Source of the DNA: an uncultured Oscillospiraceae bacterium
GTDB taxonomy: Bacteria > Bacillota > Clostridia > Oscillospirales > Ruminococcaceae
Length of the DNA stretch: 53,619 nt
Assembly: GCA_900543295.1 (NCBI GenBank)
Contig: UQQY01000002.1
Span: 1-53,619 of the forward strand
Direction of reading: 5' to 3'
The notes below the pieces were generated by a model that worked only from the letters and a program-made list of their open reading frames with translations, was not told where the DNA came from and made no database searches. The translations under genes and the position numbers were made by a program. Of the stretch, positions 15,412 to 24,150 are shown piece by piece (positions within the stretch are counted from its first letter, which is position 1; each line of letters opens with the position of its first letter).

Positions 15412-18318
15412 ATGAGAGAACAGTTAAAGCGGGATCTTGAAAAAACCCGCGACGTGCACAGACCGCTTCCTATTTATTATGAAGAAACAAGAGAGGCGCG
15501 CTGTGAGAAAAAGCCGGTGCTTGAGACCCGGCTTTTGGACGATATGTCCACGCTTGACAGATGGTCAACCTCAACCGTCTATTTTGCGCGCCGCGATCGG
15601 GACGGCATGCGTTTTGAGGAAAAAGAGAATCTTGCTGAGATTGCGCTCGACAGTGAACACGTCTACGGCGAAAGTATTCATTCGCTGAAATTCACCTCTC
15701 CGACGCGTTTGGCAGATTTGCCGGAGGAAAATAAGTGGTCGGGCGGCGGCATCCAATGTATTCCCCGCGCGATGTTCTCTGTCGATCATGAGGACTGGTC
15801 GCGATATAATCGTATTTCCTGCTGGATTTATCCGGATATGCCGGGCTTCCGCAACGTTTGCCTGCGCATGCAGTTTCACAATGACGGCGAGCATCCTGCG
15901 CCTGACCGGTATGACCGCGTGGGGCATCATAATATCAACCTGATTAACAGACAGTGGAACCATGTTCAGGTCGAAATCCCGTATATCTGGCGCGACCAGG
16001 TTTCTGGCATCAGCTTTGACTATGATATGTGCGGAAGCGAAACGCTCGCAACTAAGACCGCCTGCTGGTATATCAGCGATCTGCGCGTCGATCGTCTCGC
16101 CGAGGATGAGCTTGACCATCATACCGGCTGGGAAATCGGAAAAGGCCGCATTGCGTTTTCCGGCTCCGGCTACCAGACCGGAAGCCAGAAAACGGCGCTT
16201 CTCTGTGATGACAGCGCCCGGCGCTTCCGTTTGGTCGAGGCCGCTACCGGCCGCACAGTGCTCGAAAAAGAGGTTGGCACTGCCGAAACGCCAACCGGTA
16301 CATTCCAGCTTCTCGATTTTTCCGAGGTTTCCGATCCGGGAGAATATTATCTTGTGTGCGGCGCGCTTATCTCGCGGACCTTCCCGATTGGCGACGATGT
16401 CTGGGAGGACTCCGTCTGGAAGGTTCTAAACTTCTATCTGTGCGAGCGCTGCGGCTGCTATGTTCCAGGCAAACACAGCGCCTGCTGCCGCGACCGCTTC
16501 AGCGAGCACGAGGGTAAAACCATTCTGGCGAACGGCGGCTGGCACGATGCGGGCGATATGTCGCAGAATTTGACGAATACGAGTGAAAGCGTCGTTGCCA
16601 TGTTTACGCTCGCCAAAACCGTCGAGAAGAACAGCCGTCTGCACGACCGCCTGATTGAAGAGGCGATGTGGGGCTTTGAATGGATGATCAAAACGCGTTT
16701 TGGCGACGGATGGCGCGCGCAGGCGGTGGGCGGTTCCACCTGGACAGATGGAATCATCGGCGATGACGACGACCGCTATGCTCCCGCGCAGAACAGCCCG
16801 ATTGAAAACTTTATGGCCGCTGGCGCAGAGGCGCTCGCCGCAGCGGAGCTATATCAGACTGATACGGACTACGCGGACTATGCGCTTGCCTGCGCGAAAG
16901 AGGACTGGCGCTGCGCCTACCGCGACCGCGAAAGCGAAGGTTTTCTCGAGCGGAGCGATCCGGCCCGTATTTCGCACGGCGTCGTGATGTATTCCTGCGC
17001 GGTGTGGTCTGCGCTGGACATCTATCAGGTGGACGGAGATTCGTATTTTAAAGATATGGCAATCGCGCTCGCGAAGGTTGTAATGGACTGCCAGCAGCAG
17101 GAGATTCCGGACTGGAACATCCCGTTTACGGGCTTTTTCTACCGGGATCCGTCCAAAAAGCTGATCGTGCACTATAATCACAGAAGCCATGAGCACGAAC
17201 CGATTCTGGCGCTTTCCATGCTGTGCGAGCTGTTCCCAGAGCATCCTGACTGGATCAAGTGGTATTATGCCATTGTGCTCTGGTCTGAGTACTACAAGAA
17301 GGCCGTCGCTTACAACGCGCCTTACTGCATGTCTCCGGCCTCCATCTATCATGTGGGCGAGGCCGCCGCAGATCCGGCTCTGTTTATTAAGCAGCAGGCG
17401 GAAGCGGGCGAGGAAACCATCGGCATGTATGAGCAGCAGGTAAAGGCCGGCGTGCCGCTTGGCGAAGGTTACTATCTCCGCCGCTTCCCCGTCTGGTTCG
17501 GCTTCCGCGGAAACAATGCGATCACGCTCTCCGGCGGCAAGGCTGCGGCGCGTGCGGGCCGTGTCCGCGGCAGCTATGATCTTGCGGAGCTCGCGCAGCG
17601 CCAGCAGGAATGGATCGTAGGCAAAAACCCGTTTGCAGAATCCGTCATGTACGGCGAGGGCTACGACTACTGCCAGCAGTATGCTGTGTTCCCGGGCGAG
17701 ATGGTGGGCGAGTTAAGCGTCGGGATTGAAACGTTTGAGGATGAGGATCGTCCCCATTGGCCGCAGGTCAACACCTGCACCTATAAAGAGGTCTGGGTGC
17801 ATGTTCCGCTCCGCTGGCTCTGGCTCTGCGCGGACACCTGTGGGACGGCCGCAGTGAACGGCGTGCTCGAGGGCAAGGGCGAGCTTGTGTTCTGCAATCC
17901 GCTGACAAACCGGAAATACCGGATAGAATCCGCCGAGACCGGCGCATTTTCTACTGTGCTTCCGGCAGGAAAATACGAAGTCTCCTATCAGGGCGTTGTC
18001 CGGAAAATGGAACTTGTTCCGGCGAAGACCTACACGCTTCGTTTCCCGTTTGCAGGAATCGAAGCGGAATCGGTACAGACAGCCGCCGCAGCGACTGTTA
18101 CGGTGAAAACGTCGGGTGAAGGAAGCGCGTCGCTGGAAGCACGCTGCGAGAATATCGAGCTGTGCGTACCGGAGTGTGTAGCGCTTGGCGAAACCATTAC
18201 CCTTACCGGCCGTATTCTGGATGAAAAACGTCCGTACCTTGCAGTGCTTCTGTTAAACGGCGACGTTGAAAATAAAGCTGAGATTTTCGGCAATAACGGC
18301 GAGGATCAGACGAAATAA
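15412..18318 (+). CDS. Glycoside hydrolase family 9 enzyme with CelD_N domain, cytoplasmic
   Basis: 968 residues. Residues 1-230 form a jelly-roll-like N-terminal region. An immunoglobulin-like CelD_N domain follows (about 240-340, IAFSGSGYQTGS to TFPIGD), then the GH9 (alpha/alpha)6 barrel (about 345-820) and a small beta domain. The catalytic Asp pair lies in GGWHDAGD (D379, D382) and the acid is probably E793 in TYKEVWVHV. There is no signal peptide, so it should act in the cytoplasm on imported oligosaccharides, most likely as a cellodextrin exo-acting glucosidase. That role is inferred from related intracellular GH9 enzymes. The ATG at 15412 has AGAGGA 8 bases before it; the frame opening at 15268 starts upstream of the promoter. 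It is followed by its terminator and a ROK regulator. Confidence 0.85.
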   Translation: MREQLKRDLEKTRDVHRPLPIYYEETREARCEKKPVLETRLLDDMSTLDRWSTSTVYFARRDRDGMRFEEKENLAEIALDSEHVYGESIHSLKFTSPTRLADLPEENKWSGGGIQCIPRAMFSVDHEDWSRYNRISCWIYPDMPGFRNVCLRMQFHNDGEHPAPDRYDRVGHHNINLINRQWNHVQVEIPYIWRDQVSGISFDYDMCGSETLATKTACWYISDLRVDRLAEDELDHHTGWEIGKGRIAFSGSGYQTGSQKTALLCDDSARRFRLVEAATGRTVLEKEVGTAETPTGTFQLLDFSEVSDPGEYYLVCGALISRTFPIGDDVWEDSVWKVLNFYLCERCGCYVPGKHSACCRDRFSEHEGKTILANGGWHDAGDMSQNLTNTSESVVAMFTLAKTVEKNSRLHDRLIEEAMWGFEWMIKTRFGDGWRAQAVGGSTWTDGIIGDDDDRYAPAQNSPIENFMAAGAEALAAAELYQTDTDYADYALACAKEDWRCAYRDRESEGFLERSDPARISHGVVMYSCAVWSALDIYQVDGDSYFKDMAIALAKVVMDCQQQEIPDWNIPFTGFFYRDPSKKLIVHYNHRSHEHEPILALSMLCELFPEHPDWIKWYYAIVLWSEYYKKAVAYNAPYCMSPASIYHVGEAAADPALFIKQQAEAGEETIGMYEQQVKAGVPLGEGYYLRRFPVWFGFRGNNAITLSGGKAAARAGRVRGSYDLAELAQRQQEWIVGKNPFAESVMYGEGYDYCQQYAVFPGEMVGELSVGIETFEDEDRPHWPQVNTCTYKEVWVHVPLRWLWLCADTCGTAAVNGVLEGKGELVFCNPLTNRKYRIESAETGAFSTVLPAGKYEVSYQGVVRKMELVPAKTYTLRFPFAGIEAESVQTAAAATVTVKTSGEGSASLEARCENIELCVPECVALGETITLTGRILDEKRPYLAVLLLNGDVENKAEIFGNNGEDQTK

Positions 18319-18330
18319 ATCAGAAAAGAG

Positions 18331-18365
18331 AAACGGGAGCCTTACGTTTTGCAGGCTCCCGTTTT
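18331..18365 (+). terminator. Terminator of the GH9 gene
   Basis: An 11-bp stem AAACGGGAGCC/GGCTCCCGTTT (18331-18341, 18354-18364) with a T-run at the end of the right arm, 13 bases after the stop. Confidence 0.8.
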
Positions 18366-18437
18366 GGCGTGTTGTGCGTCACTTCGGCAGAATTGGGTTA
18401 TCTTTTCATATGAATTTGCACTTTTCCTTCTTTTTGC

Positions 18438-18477
18438 TTGACAGATTGTGTTTTACGATTTATAATTAGTTAAGTTA
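18438..18477 (+). promoter_or_regulatory. Promoter and possible operator of the ROK gene
   Basis: TTGACA (18438-18443), 17 bases, TATAAT (18461-18466), a perfect consensus. TTAAGTTA (18470-18477), shared with the GH9 promoter, overlaps the expected start of transcription and would allow autorepression. Confidence 0.8.
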
Positions 18478-18505
18478 AATGATATTACGAAAGCGGGGAT
18501 GCATT

Positions 18506-19684
18506 GTGCCGGCCGGCAATCAAACGCTGCTCAAACGCAATAATCAACGTGCGATCACCAATTATATCATCGAGCACGGTCCGATTTCCCGTGCGGATCT
18601 CTCCAAACGGCTGAAAATTAGCAAACCGACGGTGTCGGCAAATGTGACCGAGCTGATCGATATGAATCTCCTGAAGGAGATTGGCTTCTGCGAAACGGAC
18701 ATTGGCAAAAAGCCGATGCTGGTGGATTTTAATAAAAACGTGCAGTATGTGCTGGTGCTTGATTTCATCAGCTATATTTCGCGCGGAAAAATTCCGATTG
18801 CCGTGTGCAATCTTTATTGCGAGCCGATTTTTATCGATACCATTTTCCTTTCACCCTGTTTTACCGGCGATGAGGTGCGTACAGAGGTCACCAGAACCAT
18901 CAGAGAGCTTTTCTCACAGAATAAAATTACGCCGGAGCAGGTCGGAAAAGTCGTCTTGACAGCTCCCACTGTGTGCTATGACGAGGAACATGTTCCGCTC
19001 GAATGCCGCAACCATGAGTTCATCAACCTGGCTGAACTGTTTCATCCGGATTTCACGGGCAGGATTGCCGTTAAAAATGATATCAATCTTGCTGCCATCG
19101 GCGAAAAGCACTTCGGCGTCGGGAAAGAGGCCGACAATCTCTTTTTCGTATGGGCCGGTCTTGCGGTGGGTGGCGGCCTGATTCTAAATGGTGAGATCTA
19201 CGAAGGTTACGCGCTGTACGGCGGCGAGCTGGCCTATACCACTGTGTATAACGAGGCGCTTGGCGAATATGGTTTCCTGCGCGACGTCACCTCCATGGAC
19301 GGTATCCGCGCGTATGTCGCGGCAAAACCGGAGGAGGCGGCTTCCTCCTCAATTGCAAAGCATTTTTTTGACGATACGTTTTATCTCGATATGATGATCG
19401 AAGCCGCCGCACAGGGAGATTCGTTCTGCCTTGGCTTCGCAAAGCACGTCAGCCGGATCTTTGCCTCTGTTATTGCCAACATCACATATACGATGAATCT
19501 ACAAATGGTAATAATCGGAGGAGAATATACAGGATTTGGTTCCATTTTGGTGGACGAGACTCGCCGTGTTCTGGAGGGAATTCCGCTTCCCACGCCTAAG
19601 GTCACTACGCCGTTTTACACCAATTCCGCCATGTACGGCGCGTTTAAGTTCGGCGCGGACAACATCATTGCAGGATTGATTTAA
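18506..19684 (+). CDS. ROK-family transcriptional regulator
   Basis: 392 residues: an N-terminal winged HTH (QRAITNYIIEHGPISRADLS, KPTVSANVTELIDM) followed by a ROK sugar-kinase-like domain with KNDINLAAIGE and GGGLILNGEIYEGYALYGGE. The CxCGxxGCxE zinc motif of typical ROK proteins is absent, as in some NagC/XylR-like members, so it is a regulator and not a kinase. It probably represses the upstream GH9 gene and itself in response to an oligosaccharide. The GTG at 18506 is chosen because GGGGA stands 6 bases before it; an in-frame ATG at 18479 sits only a few bases after the expected transcription start with no ribosome site. Confidence 0.85.
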   Translation: MPAGNQTLLKRNNQRAITNYIIEHGPISRADLSKRLKISKPTVSANVTELIDMNLLKEIGFCETDIGKKPMLVDFNKNVQYVLVLDFISYISRGKIPIAVCNLYCEPIFIDTIFLSPCFTGDEVRTEVTRTIRELFSQNKITPEQVGKVVLTAPTVCYDEEHVPLECRNHEFINLAELFHPDFTGRIAVKNDINLAAIGEKHFGVGKEADNLFFVWAGLAVGGGLILNGEIYEGYALYGGELAYTTVYNEALGEYGFLRDVTSMDGIRAYVAAKPEEAASSSIAKHFFDDTFYLDMMIEAAAQGDSFCLGFAKHVSRIFASVIANITYTMNLQMVIIGGEYTGFGSILVDETRRVLEGIPLPTPKVTTPFYTNSAMYGAFKFGADNIIAGLI

Positions 19685-19707
19685 GTACGCATATCGTTTT
19701 TGGTAAG

Positions 19708-19746
19708 AAGAGCAGGCTTTCAGGTGTAAAGCCTGCTCTTTTTCTT
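19708..19746 (+). terminator. Terminator of the ROK gene
   Basis: A 13-bp stem AAGAGCAGGCTTT/AAAGCCTGCTCTT (19708-19720, 19728-19740) is followed by a T-rich tail. Confidence 0.85.
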
Positions 19747-19786
19747 GCTTATTCCTTATGGACTGCGCTGTCTGAAAGCCGCCGTC

Positions 19787-19815
19787 TTGCGTTTCCTCCG
19801 CTTTCATGTTAAGAT
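19787..19815 (+). promoter_or_regulatory. Possible promoter of trmB
   Basis: TTGCGT (19787-19792), 17 bases, TAAGAT (19810-19815). Both boxes are imperfect, but the position, 36 bases before the ATG, is right. Confidence 0.35.
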
Positions 19816-19851
19816 AGCAGACGGACAATTTCTCATCAAAGGAGCGGTATT

Positions 19852-20568
19852 ATGCGGATGCGGGCGAAAAAATGGGCGCGGCCGGAGCTTGCGGCGTGCC
19901 CGTATTTTATAAAGGAACCGGCGGCGAACCGGGGGAAATGGGCGGCGGCTTTTAGAAAAAAACAGCCGCTTTATCTGGAACTCGGCTGCGGGAAGGGAGG
20001 CTTTCTCGCGCAGCTTGCTTTTGAGAATCCCGATATAAATTTTGTCGGCATAGATTTAATCAGCGATGTTCTGGCGGTTGCCCGCCGCAATATCCAGGCG
20101 CTTTACGACCAAAACGAACGGCCAGTGGAAAACGTCCTGCTTACAAGTATCGAAATCACGCGGATTGAGCTTGATTTTTCTGAGAAGGATGTTGCCGACC
20201 GCATATACATCAATTTTTGTAACCCATGGTTTAAGCACTCCCAACATAAAAAGCGGCTGACGCATCCGTTCCAGCTCGAAAAATACCGTGCTTTTCTAAA
20301 AGATGGCGGAGAAATCTGGTTTAAAACGGATGACGACGGGCTGTTTGGCGATTCTCTCCGTTATTTTGCAGAGATGGGATTTACCGTCGCCTATCAGACA
20401 GAGGACTTGCATCAAAGCGGCTTTACGCCAAATTATCTCACCGAGCATGAGGAAATGTACACCGCGCAGGGAATCAAGACCAAGTTTCTGATTGCCAAAA
20501 AGCTTCACGGAGAATATCGGGCTCCGCGTCCCATACGCGGCGGAACGGAACACGAAAAAAACGTTTGA
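19852..20568 (+). CDS. trmB: tRNA (guanine-N7-)-methyltransferase TrmB
   Basis: 238 residues, the usual length. It should methylate G46 in the variable loop of tRNAs using S-adenosylmethionine. The Rossmann motif LELGCGKGGF (about residues 42-51), the FVGIDL strand and the tRNA-binding stretch HKKRLTHP are present. The family motif (D)PWP reads NFCNPWF, so the Asp annotated as active site in the E. coli enzyme is Asn (AAC). A functional change cannot be judged, because clostridial TrmB proteins vary in this motif. AAAGGAG stands 7 bases before the ATG. The gene lies between the ROK gene and the SRP operon, both of which have their own promoters. Confidence 0.88.
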   Translation: MRMRAKKWARPELAACPYFIKEPAANRGKWAAAFRKKQPLYLELGCGKGGFLAQLAFENPDINFVGIDLISDVLAVARRNIQALYDQNERPVENVLLTSIEITRIELDFSEKDVADRIYINFCNPWFKHSQHKKRLTHPFQLEKYRAFLKDGGEIWFKTDDDGLFGDSLRYFAEMGFTVAYQTEDLHQSGFTPNYLTEHEEMYTAQGIKTKFLIAKKLHGEYRAPRPIRGGTEHEKNV

Positions 20569-20585
20569 CTTTCGCGTGTTTCCCC

Positions 20586-20614
20586 TTGACTTTTCGGCCG
20601 TTTTCCGGTATAAT
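20586..20614 (+). promoter_or_regulatory. Promoter of the ylxM-ffh operon
   Basis: TTGACT (20586-20591), 17 bases, TATAAT (20609-20614), located right after trmB and 53 bases before the ylxM ATG. Confidence 0.8.
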
Positions 20615-20620
20615 AGCGAC

Positions 20621-20644
20621 TTGTAAAGCTTAATTGCTTTACAA
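20621..20644 (+). other. Hairpin at the 5' end of the ylxM-ffh transcript
   Basis: TTGTAAAGC/GCTTTACAA (20621-20629, 20636-20644) forms a 9-bp stem with a 6-base loop, starting about where transcription should begin. It has no T-tract. A role as RNA-stabilising 5' hairpin or protein target is inferred. Confidence 0.45.
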
Positions 20645-20666
20645 CACTGGCGGGGAGGAGAGCCGG

Positions 20667-21038
20667 ATGAGCAAAAATCTTGATGTTGCGGTGCTGCTTG
20701 ATTTCTATGGCGCAATGCTGACGGATAAACAGCGCGACGCAATCGATCTTTACTATAACCAGGATCTTTCCCTGAGTGAAATTGCCGAGCTTCAGAATAT
20801 TACGCGTCAGGGTGTGCGTGATTCGATCAAGCGCGGCGAGGTTTTTCTTTATGAGCTGGAAGACAAGCTGCATATGTTTGAAAACTATATTGATACCGTC
20901 AAGGCCTTTCAGGAAATCGGCTATGTTGTGGACCGGATCGAGCGGGAGAACAGCGCGGGATACCGTTCCCGTGCGGTAAGCGACAATGTGGATCAAATCA
21001 AAGGCATCATTCGAAAATATCTGGACGACAATGCCTGA
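20667..21038 (+). CDS. ylxM: UPF0122/YlxM family SRP-associated DNA-binding-like protein
   Basis: 123 residues. The sigma-70 region 4-like HTH (about residues 16-62: LTDKQRDAIDLYYNQDLSLS, IAELQNITRQGVRDSIKRGE) is typical of YlxM proteins, which are encoded directly upstream of ffh in Firmicutes and have been linked to the signal recognition particle and its regulation. GGGGAGGAGAGCC stands before the ATG at 20667. A frame opening at 20634 adds only leader sequence. ffh starts 16 bases after the stop, so the two are one operon. Confidence 0.88.
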   Translation: MSKNLDVAVLLDFYGAMLTDKQRDAIDLYYNQDLSLSEIAELQNITRQGVRDSIKRGEVFLYELEDKLHMFENYIDTVKAFQEIGYVVDRIERENSAGYRSRAVSDNVDQIKGIIRKYLDDNA

Positions 21039-21054
21039 AAAGGAGTGAACTGCT

Positions 21055-22395
21055 TTGGCATTTGAATCTCTTTCCGACAAGCTTGCCGGGGCGTTTAAAA
21101 AGCTCCGGCAGAAGGGCAAGCTGACTGAGTCCGATATCAAGGAGGCCATGCGCGAGGTCAAAATGGCTCTGCTTGAGGCGGACGTCAGCTATAAGGTTGT
21201 GCGGGATTTTGTCAAATCTGTAAGTGAACGCGCCGTCGGCGCCGAGGTTATGGAAAGCTTGACGCCCGCACAGCAGGTTGTTAAAATTGTAAACGACGAG
21301 CTTTGCACGCTGATGGGCGGCGAGAATAAACGCATTAATTTTGCGTCCAAGCCGCCGACCGTCATCATGATGTGCGGCCTGCAAGGCGCTGGTAAGACGA
21401 CACACGCCGCAAAGCTTGCAAAATATTTTATAAAGGACGGTCACCGTCCGCTGCTTGTCGCCTGCGACGTATACCGTCCGGCGGCAATCGAACAGCTCAG
21501 GGTTGTCGGTGAAAAGGCTGGTGCGCCCGTCTTCGAGATGGGACAGGGAAATCCGGTCAAAATTGCGAAGGAGGCAATTCGGCACGCCAGGGATCATGGC
21601 AACGATATTGTCATTATTGATACGGCGGGCCGCCTTCATATTGACGAAACGCTGATGGGCGAACTTAAGGACATCAAGGGAGAGGTTTCTCCGAATGAGA
21701 TTATGCTCGTTGTCGATGCCATGACCGGTCAGGATGCAGTCAATGTCGCCGCTTCGTTTCATGAAGCGCTTGACATTGATTCCGTGCTGCTTACAAAGCT
21801 TGACGGTGATACGCGCGGCGGCGCGGCGCTTTCTGTTCTGGCGGTCACAAGCCGTCCGATCAAGTTTGTCGGTATGGGGGAAAAGCTCGATGACATCGAG
21901 CTGTTTCATCCGGAGCGGATGGCCTCCCGCATTTTGGGTATGGGCGACGTTCTAACGTTGATCGAAAAAGCGCAGAATGCTTTGGACGAGAAAAAAGCGG
22001 ACGAAATGCTCACGAAAATGAAGCAGAACAGCTTCGATATGAATGATCTGCTGGAGCAGATGCATCAGATCCGCAACATGGGTTCGATGAAGCAGGTGCT
22101 CTCTATGCTGCCCGGCGTTGGAAATAAGATCAAGGACATGGACATCGACGATAAGCAGCTCACCTATATTGAGGCTATGATTACGTCGATGACGAAGGAA
22201 GAGCGGGAAAAGCCGTCGGTCATCAATCCTTCCCGTAAGCGCCGTATTGCGGCAGGCAGCGGTCGTAAGGTCGAGGATGTCAATCGTCTGCTGAAACAGT
22301 TCGAGCAGATGCAGAAAATGATGAAGCAATTTTCCGGTAAAGGCACGAAGGGAAAACGCGGACGCCGTATGGGCTTCCCAGGTATGCCGTTTTAA
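21055..22395 (+). CDS. ffh: Signal recognition particle protein Ffh
   Basis: 446 residues, full length. N domain (about 1-90), GTPase G domain with P-loop GLQGAGKTTHAAKLA (about 106-120), DTAGR, TKLDGDTRGGAALS and GMGEKLDDIE, and a methionine-rich M domain that ends in GRRMGFPGMPF. It binds signal sequences and 4.5S RNA and delivers ribosomes to the FtsY receptor at the membrane. The start is TTG at 21055 with AAGGAG 9 bases upstream; no ATG is available nearby. It is the second gene of the ylxM-ffh-rpsP-khpA operon. Confidence 0.96.
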   Translation: MAFESLSDKLAGAFKKLRQKGKLTESDIKEAMREVKMALLEADVSYKVVRDFVKSVSERAVGAEVMESLTPAQQVVKIVNDELCTLMGGENKRINFASKPPTVIMMCGLQGAGKTTHAAKLAKYFIKDGHRPLLVACDVYRPAAIEQLRVVGEKAGAPVFEMGQGNPVKIAKEAIRHARDHGNDIVIIDTAGRLHIDETLMGELKDIKGEVSPNEIMLVVDAMTGQDAVNVAASFHEALDIDSVLLTKLDGDTRGGAALSVLAVTSRPIKFVGMGEKLDDIELFHPERMASRILGMGDVLTLIEKAQNALDEKKADEMLTKMKQNSFDMNDLLEQMHQIRNMGSMKQVLSMLPGVGNKIKDMDIDDKQLTYIEAMITSMTKEEREKPSVINPSRKRRIAAGSGRKVEDVNRLLKQFEQMQKMMKQFSGKGTKGKRGRRMGFPGMPF

Positions 22396-22465
22396 TCAAA
22401 GCTTTTCACCCGTACATACGGGATGAAATATAACTTTAAAAAATAATTTCAGGAGGTGCTTTAAA

Positions 22466-22708
22466 ATGGCAGTAAAAATCAGACTGCGCCGTATGGGCGC
22501 GAAAAAAGCTCCGTTTTACCGCATTGTTGTTGCAGATTCCAGATATCCGAGAGACGGCAGATTCATTGAAGAGATCGGCTATTACGATCCGACCAAGAAT
22601 CCGTCTGTCGTAAAGGTTGACGCGGACAAAGCGAAGGAATGGATCAAAAACGGCGCGCAGCCGACCGATACCGTTAAAAAGATTCTGAAAGACAACGGCG
22701 CTCTGTAA
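22466..22708 (+). CDS. rpsP: 30S ribosomal protein S16
   Basis: 80 residues, with the conserved start MAVKIRLRRMGAKKAPFYR and the motif YDPTKNP. It binds 16S rRNA and assists assembly of the small subunit. AGGAGG precedes the ATG. It follows ffh after 70 bases that include a small CCCGT/ACGGG hairpin, as in the usual Firmicutes order. The 3' neighbour is khpA, 38 bases on. Confidence 0.97.
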   Translation: MAVKIRLRRMGAKKAPFYRIVVADSRYPRDGRFIEEIGYYDPTKNPSVVKVDADKAKEWIKNGAQPTDTVKKILKDNGAL

Positions 22709-22746
22709 TTGCTGCGCTTTCAGCGAAGAAAGTCGGAGGTGCTTGT

Positions 22747-22980
22747 ATGAAGGAATTGCTTATAACGATTGCAAAAGGTTTGGTTGTAGATAAAGATGCG
22801 GTAAGCGTCACTGTGGACGAGCCGGATGAAGAAGGCGTGGTCGTATATCATTTGCATGTCGCGCCGGATGATATGGGCAGAGTAATCGGCAAACAGGGTC
22901 GGATTGCCAAAGCAATCCGCGTTGTCATGCGTGCCGGTTCCTCCCGCGTCAATGAGCGCTGCATGGTCGAGATCGACTAA
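22747..22980 (+). CDS. khpA: KH-domain RNA-binding protein KhpA
   Basis: 77 residues, a single KH domain with the RNA-binding loop GKQGR inside RVIGKQGRIAKAIRVVMRA. KhpA (YlqC) pairs with KhpB/Jag in Gram-positive bacteria and binds many RNAs; it affects cell elongation and division. GGAGGTGCTTGT precedes the ATG. The operon ends here at a terminator, although in many Firmicutes rimM, trmD and rplS would follow. Confidence 0.93.
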   Translation: MKELLITIAKGLVVDKDAVSVTVDEPDEEGVVVYHLHVAPDDMGRVIGKQGRIAKAIRVVMRAGSSRVNERCMVEID

Positions 22981-22996
22981 AACTAAAACCGAACAA

Positions 22997-23026
22997 AAAA
23001 ACGGGAAGCATATGCTTCCCGTTTTT
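22997..23026. terminator. Perfect palindromic terminator after khpA
   Basis: A 30-base perfect palindrome centred on CATATG (22997-23026) with five A and five T at its ends, 16 bases after the khpA stop. It also faces the end of the minus-strand ATPase gene at 23047 and can serve both strands. Confidence 0.85.
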
Positions 23027-23046
23027 GCATGTACAGAATAACTCCA

Positions 23047-24150
23047 TTATAGTACCACCGGATACCGGCAGGATACGGCGTCTGCAAGCGCGGCGGCGCG
23101 GCGGTCTACCATGTTAAAATCCACGCCGTCGCGGTACAGCGATTCCAATTCGTCATGCAGCCGCTTTGCCTCGCAGAGATGCGCCTGCGCAGCAGAAAGA
23201 AGCGCTTCCGCCGCTTTCCGCTGGAAGGAGAGCGCATGCTTTTTTTCGCGCAGGATCGAGTGATCTGTAAAGCGTGTGTATCGGATTGTGCGGTAGGGCA
23301 CGCAGTTTTCCCATGAAATGTAGCGTGTGCGTGTTAAAAATGCGAGGGAAAGCTCGGGAATCAGCAGATGCTCCGTCATGCGGTCGGGTGCTAAAGGAGA
23401 TGGGCAGACATATATCTCATAGCCTGCCTGTAATGCGCGCTCCGCCAAATTTTCAATTAAGCGGCTTGCGGCAACGCCGTAAGGATCTTCGATCAGGCAA
23501 ATACGCTCGCAGAGCGTGGTTGGCGTAGCTTCGTAGGTCAAAATGCCATGCATTGTAACCGCGCTTAAAAGCCTGCGATGAAGTATGCCGGCCCGCTTGG
23601 TACGGGGAAATTCCCGTGCGGCAATCCGTGCGGCCAGTGTGTCGATCTTTTTAAAATCCGTGTGTGCGGCAATCAATCGCCGGTTATCGGAGAAAAGCAA
23701 ATCTGCACACGATAGAAGCCGCCGGCATTTTTCGTGGCAGGTTCCAATTTCCCTTTGCAGCTGAGACAGCGCAGAAAGACGCGGCGTCAAAACTGATTCA
23801 CGCAAACAGCTCCAAAAATCGCAGACCGTTTGAAAGCTCGCCGGAAATGCCGGTTCTACTGCATGCGGCGGTGTAGCGTCCATAATACTGCATTTTGCAT
23901 CATGCAGAATAACGCCGTCCAGTGAATCCGGATCGGAGGAACAATGGATACGTTCGGTCAGGCTGTCGTTTTTAGAGAATCGTGCAGCGATGCGTTTCAT
24001 GGCAGTGGATTTACCGCACCCCGCGCTGCCTTTAATAAGAAAACGGCGATAGCCGGGCTTTGGATCGTCAAAAGGGGCGCAGAGTGAAAAAAAGCGGTTC
24101 GCCGCGTTGGTACATAAGAAAAAGTCTACGGTTTTCGGTTCGTTTGTCAC
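23047..24150 (-). CDS. P-loop ATPase of the PRK06851 kind
   Basis: 367 residues. The N-terminal part has a Walker A motif in LIKGSAGCGKSTAMKR, followed by family signatures IHCSSDPDSLDGV and MDATPPHAVEP. The C-terminal half contains a second alpha/beta unit and a coiled segment (about residues 290-345). PRK06851-type proteins are uncharacterised nucleotide-binding proteins of Firmicutes, and no substrate is known. The GTG at 24150 is chosen because AGGGAGG stands 8 bases before it; the upstream ATG at 24186 lacks a ribosome site. Monocistronic and convergent with khpA. It is the last gene with typical host composition before a more AT-rich region. Confidence 0.7.
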   Translation of the reverse strand: MTNEPKTVDFFLCTNAANRFFSLCAPFDDPKPGYRRFLIKGSAGCGKSTAMKRIAARFSKNDSLTERIHCSSDPDSLDGVILHDAKCSIMDATPPHAVEPAFPASFQTVCDFWSCLRESVLTPRLSALSQLQREIGTCHEKCRRLLSCADLLFSDNRRLIAAHTDFKKIDTLAARIAAREFPRTKRAGILHRRLLSAVTMHGILTYEATPTTLCERICLIEDPYGVAASRLIENLAERALQAGYEIYVCPSPLAPDRMTEHLLIPELSLAFLTRTRYISWENCVPYRTIRYTRFTDHSILREKKHALSFQRKAAEALLSAAQAHLCEAKRLHDELESLYRDGVDFNMVDRRAAALADAVSCRYPVVL

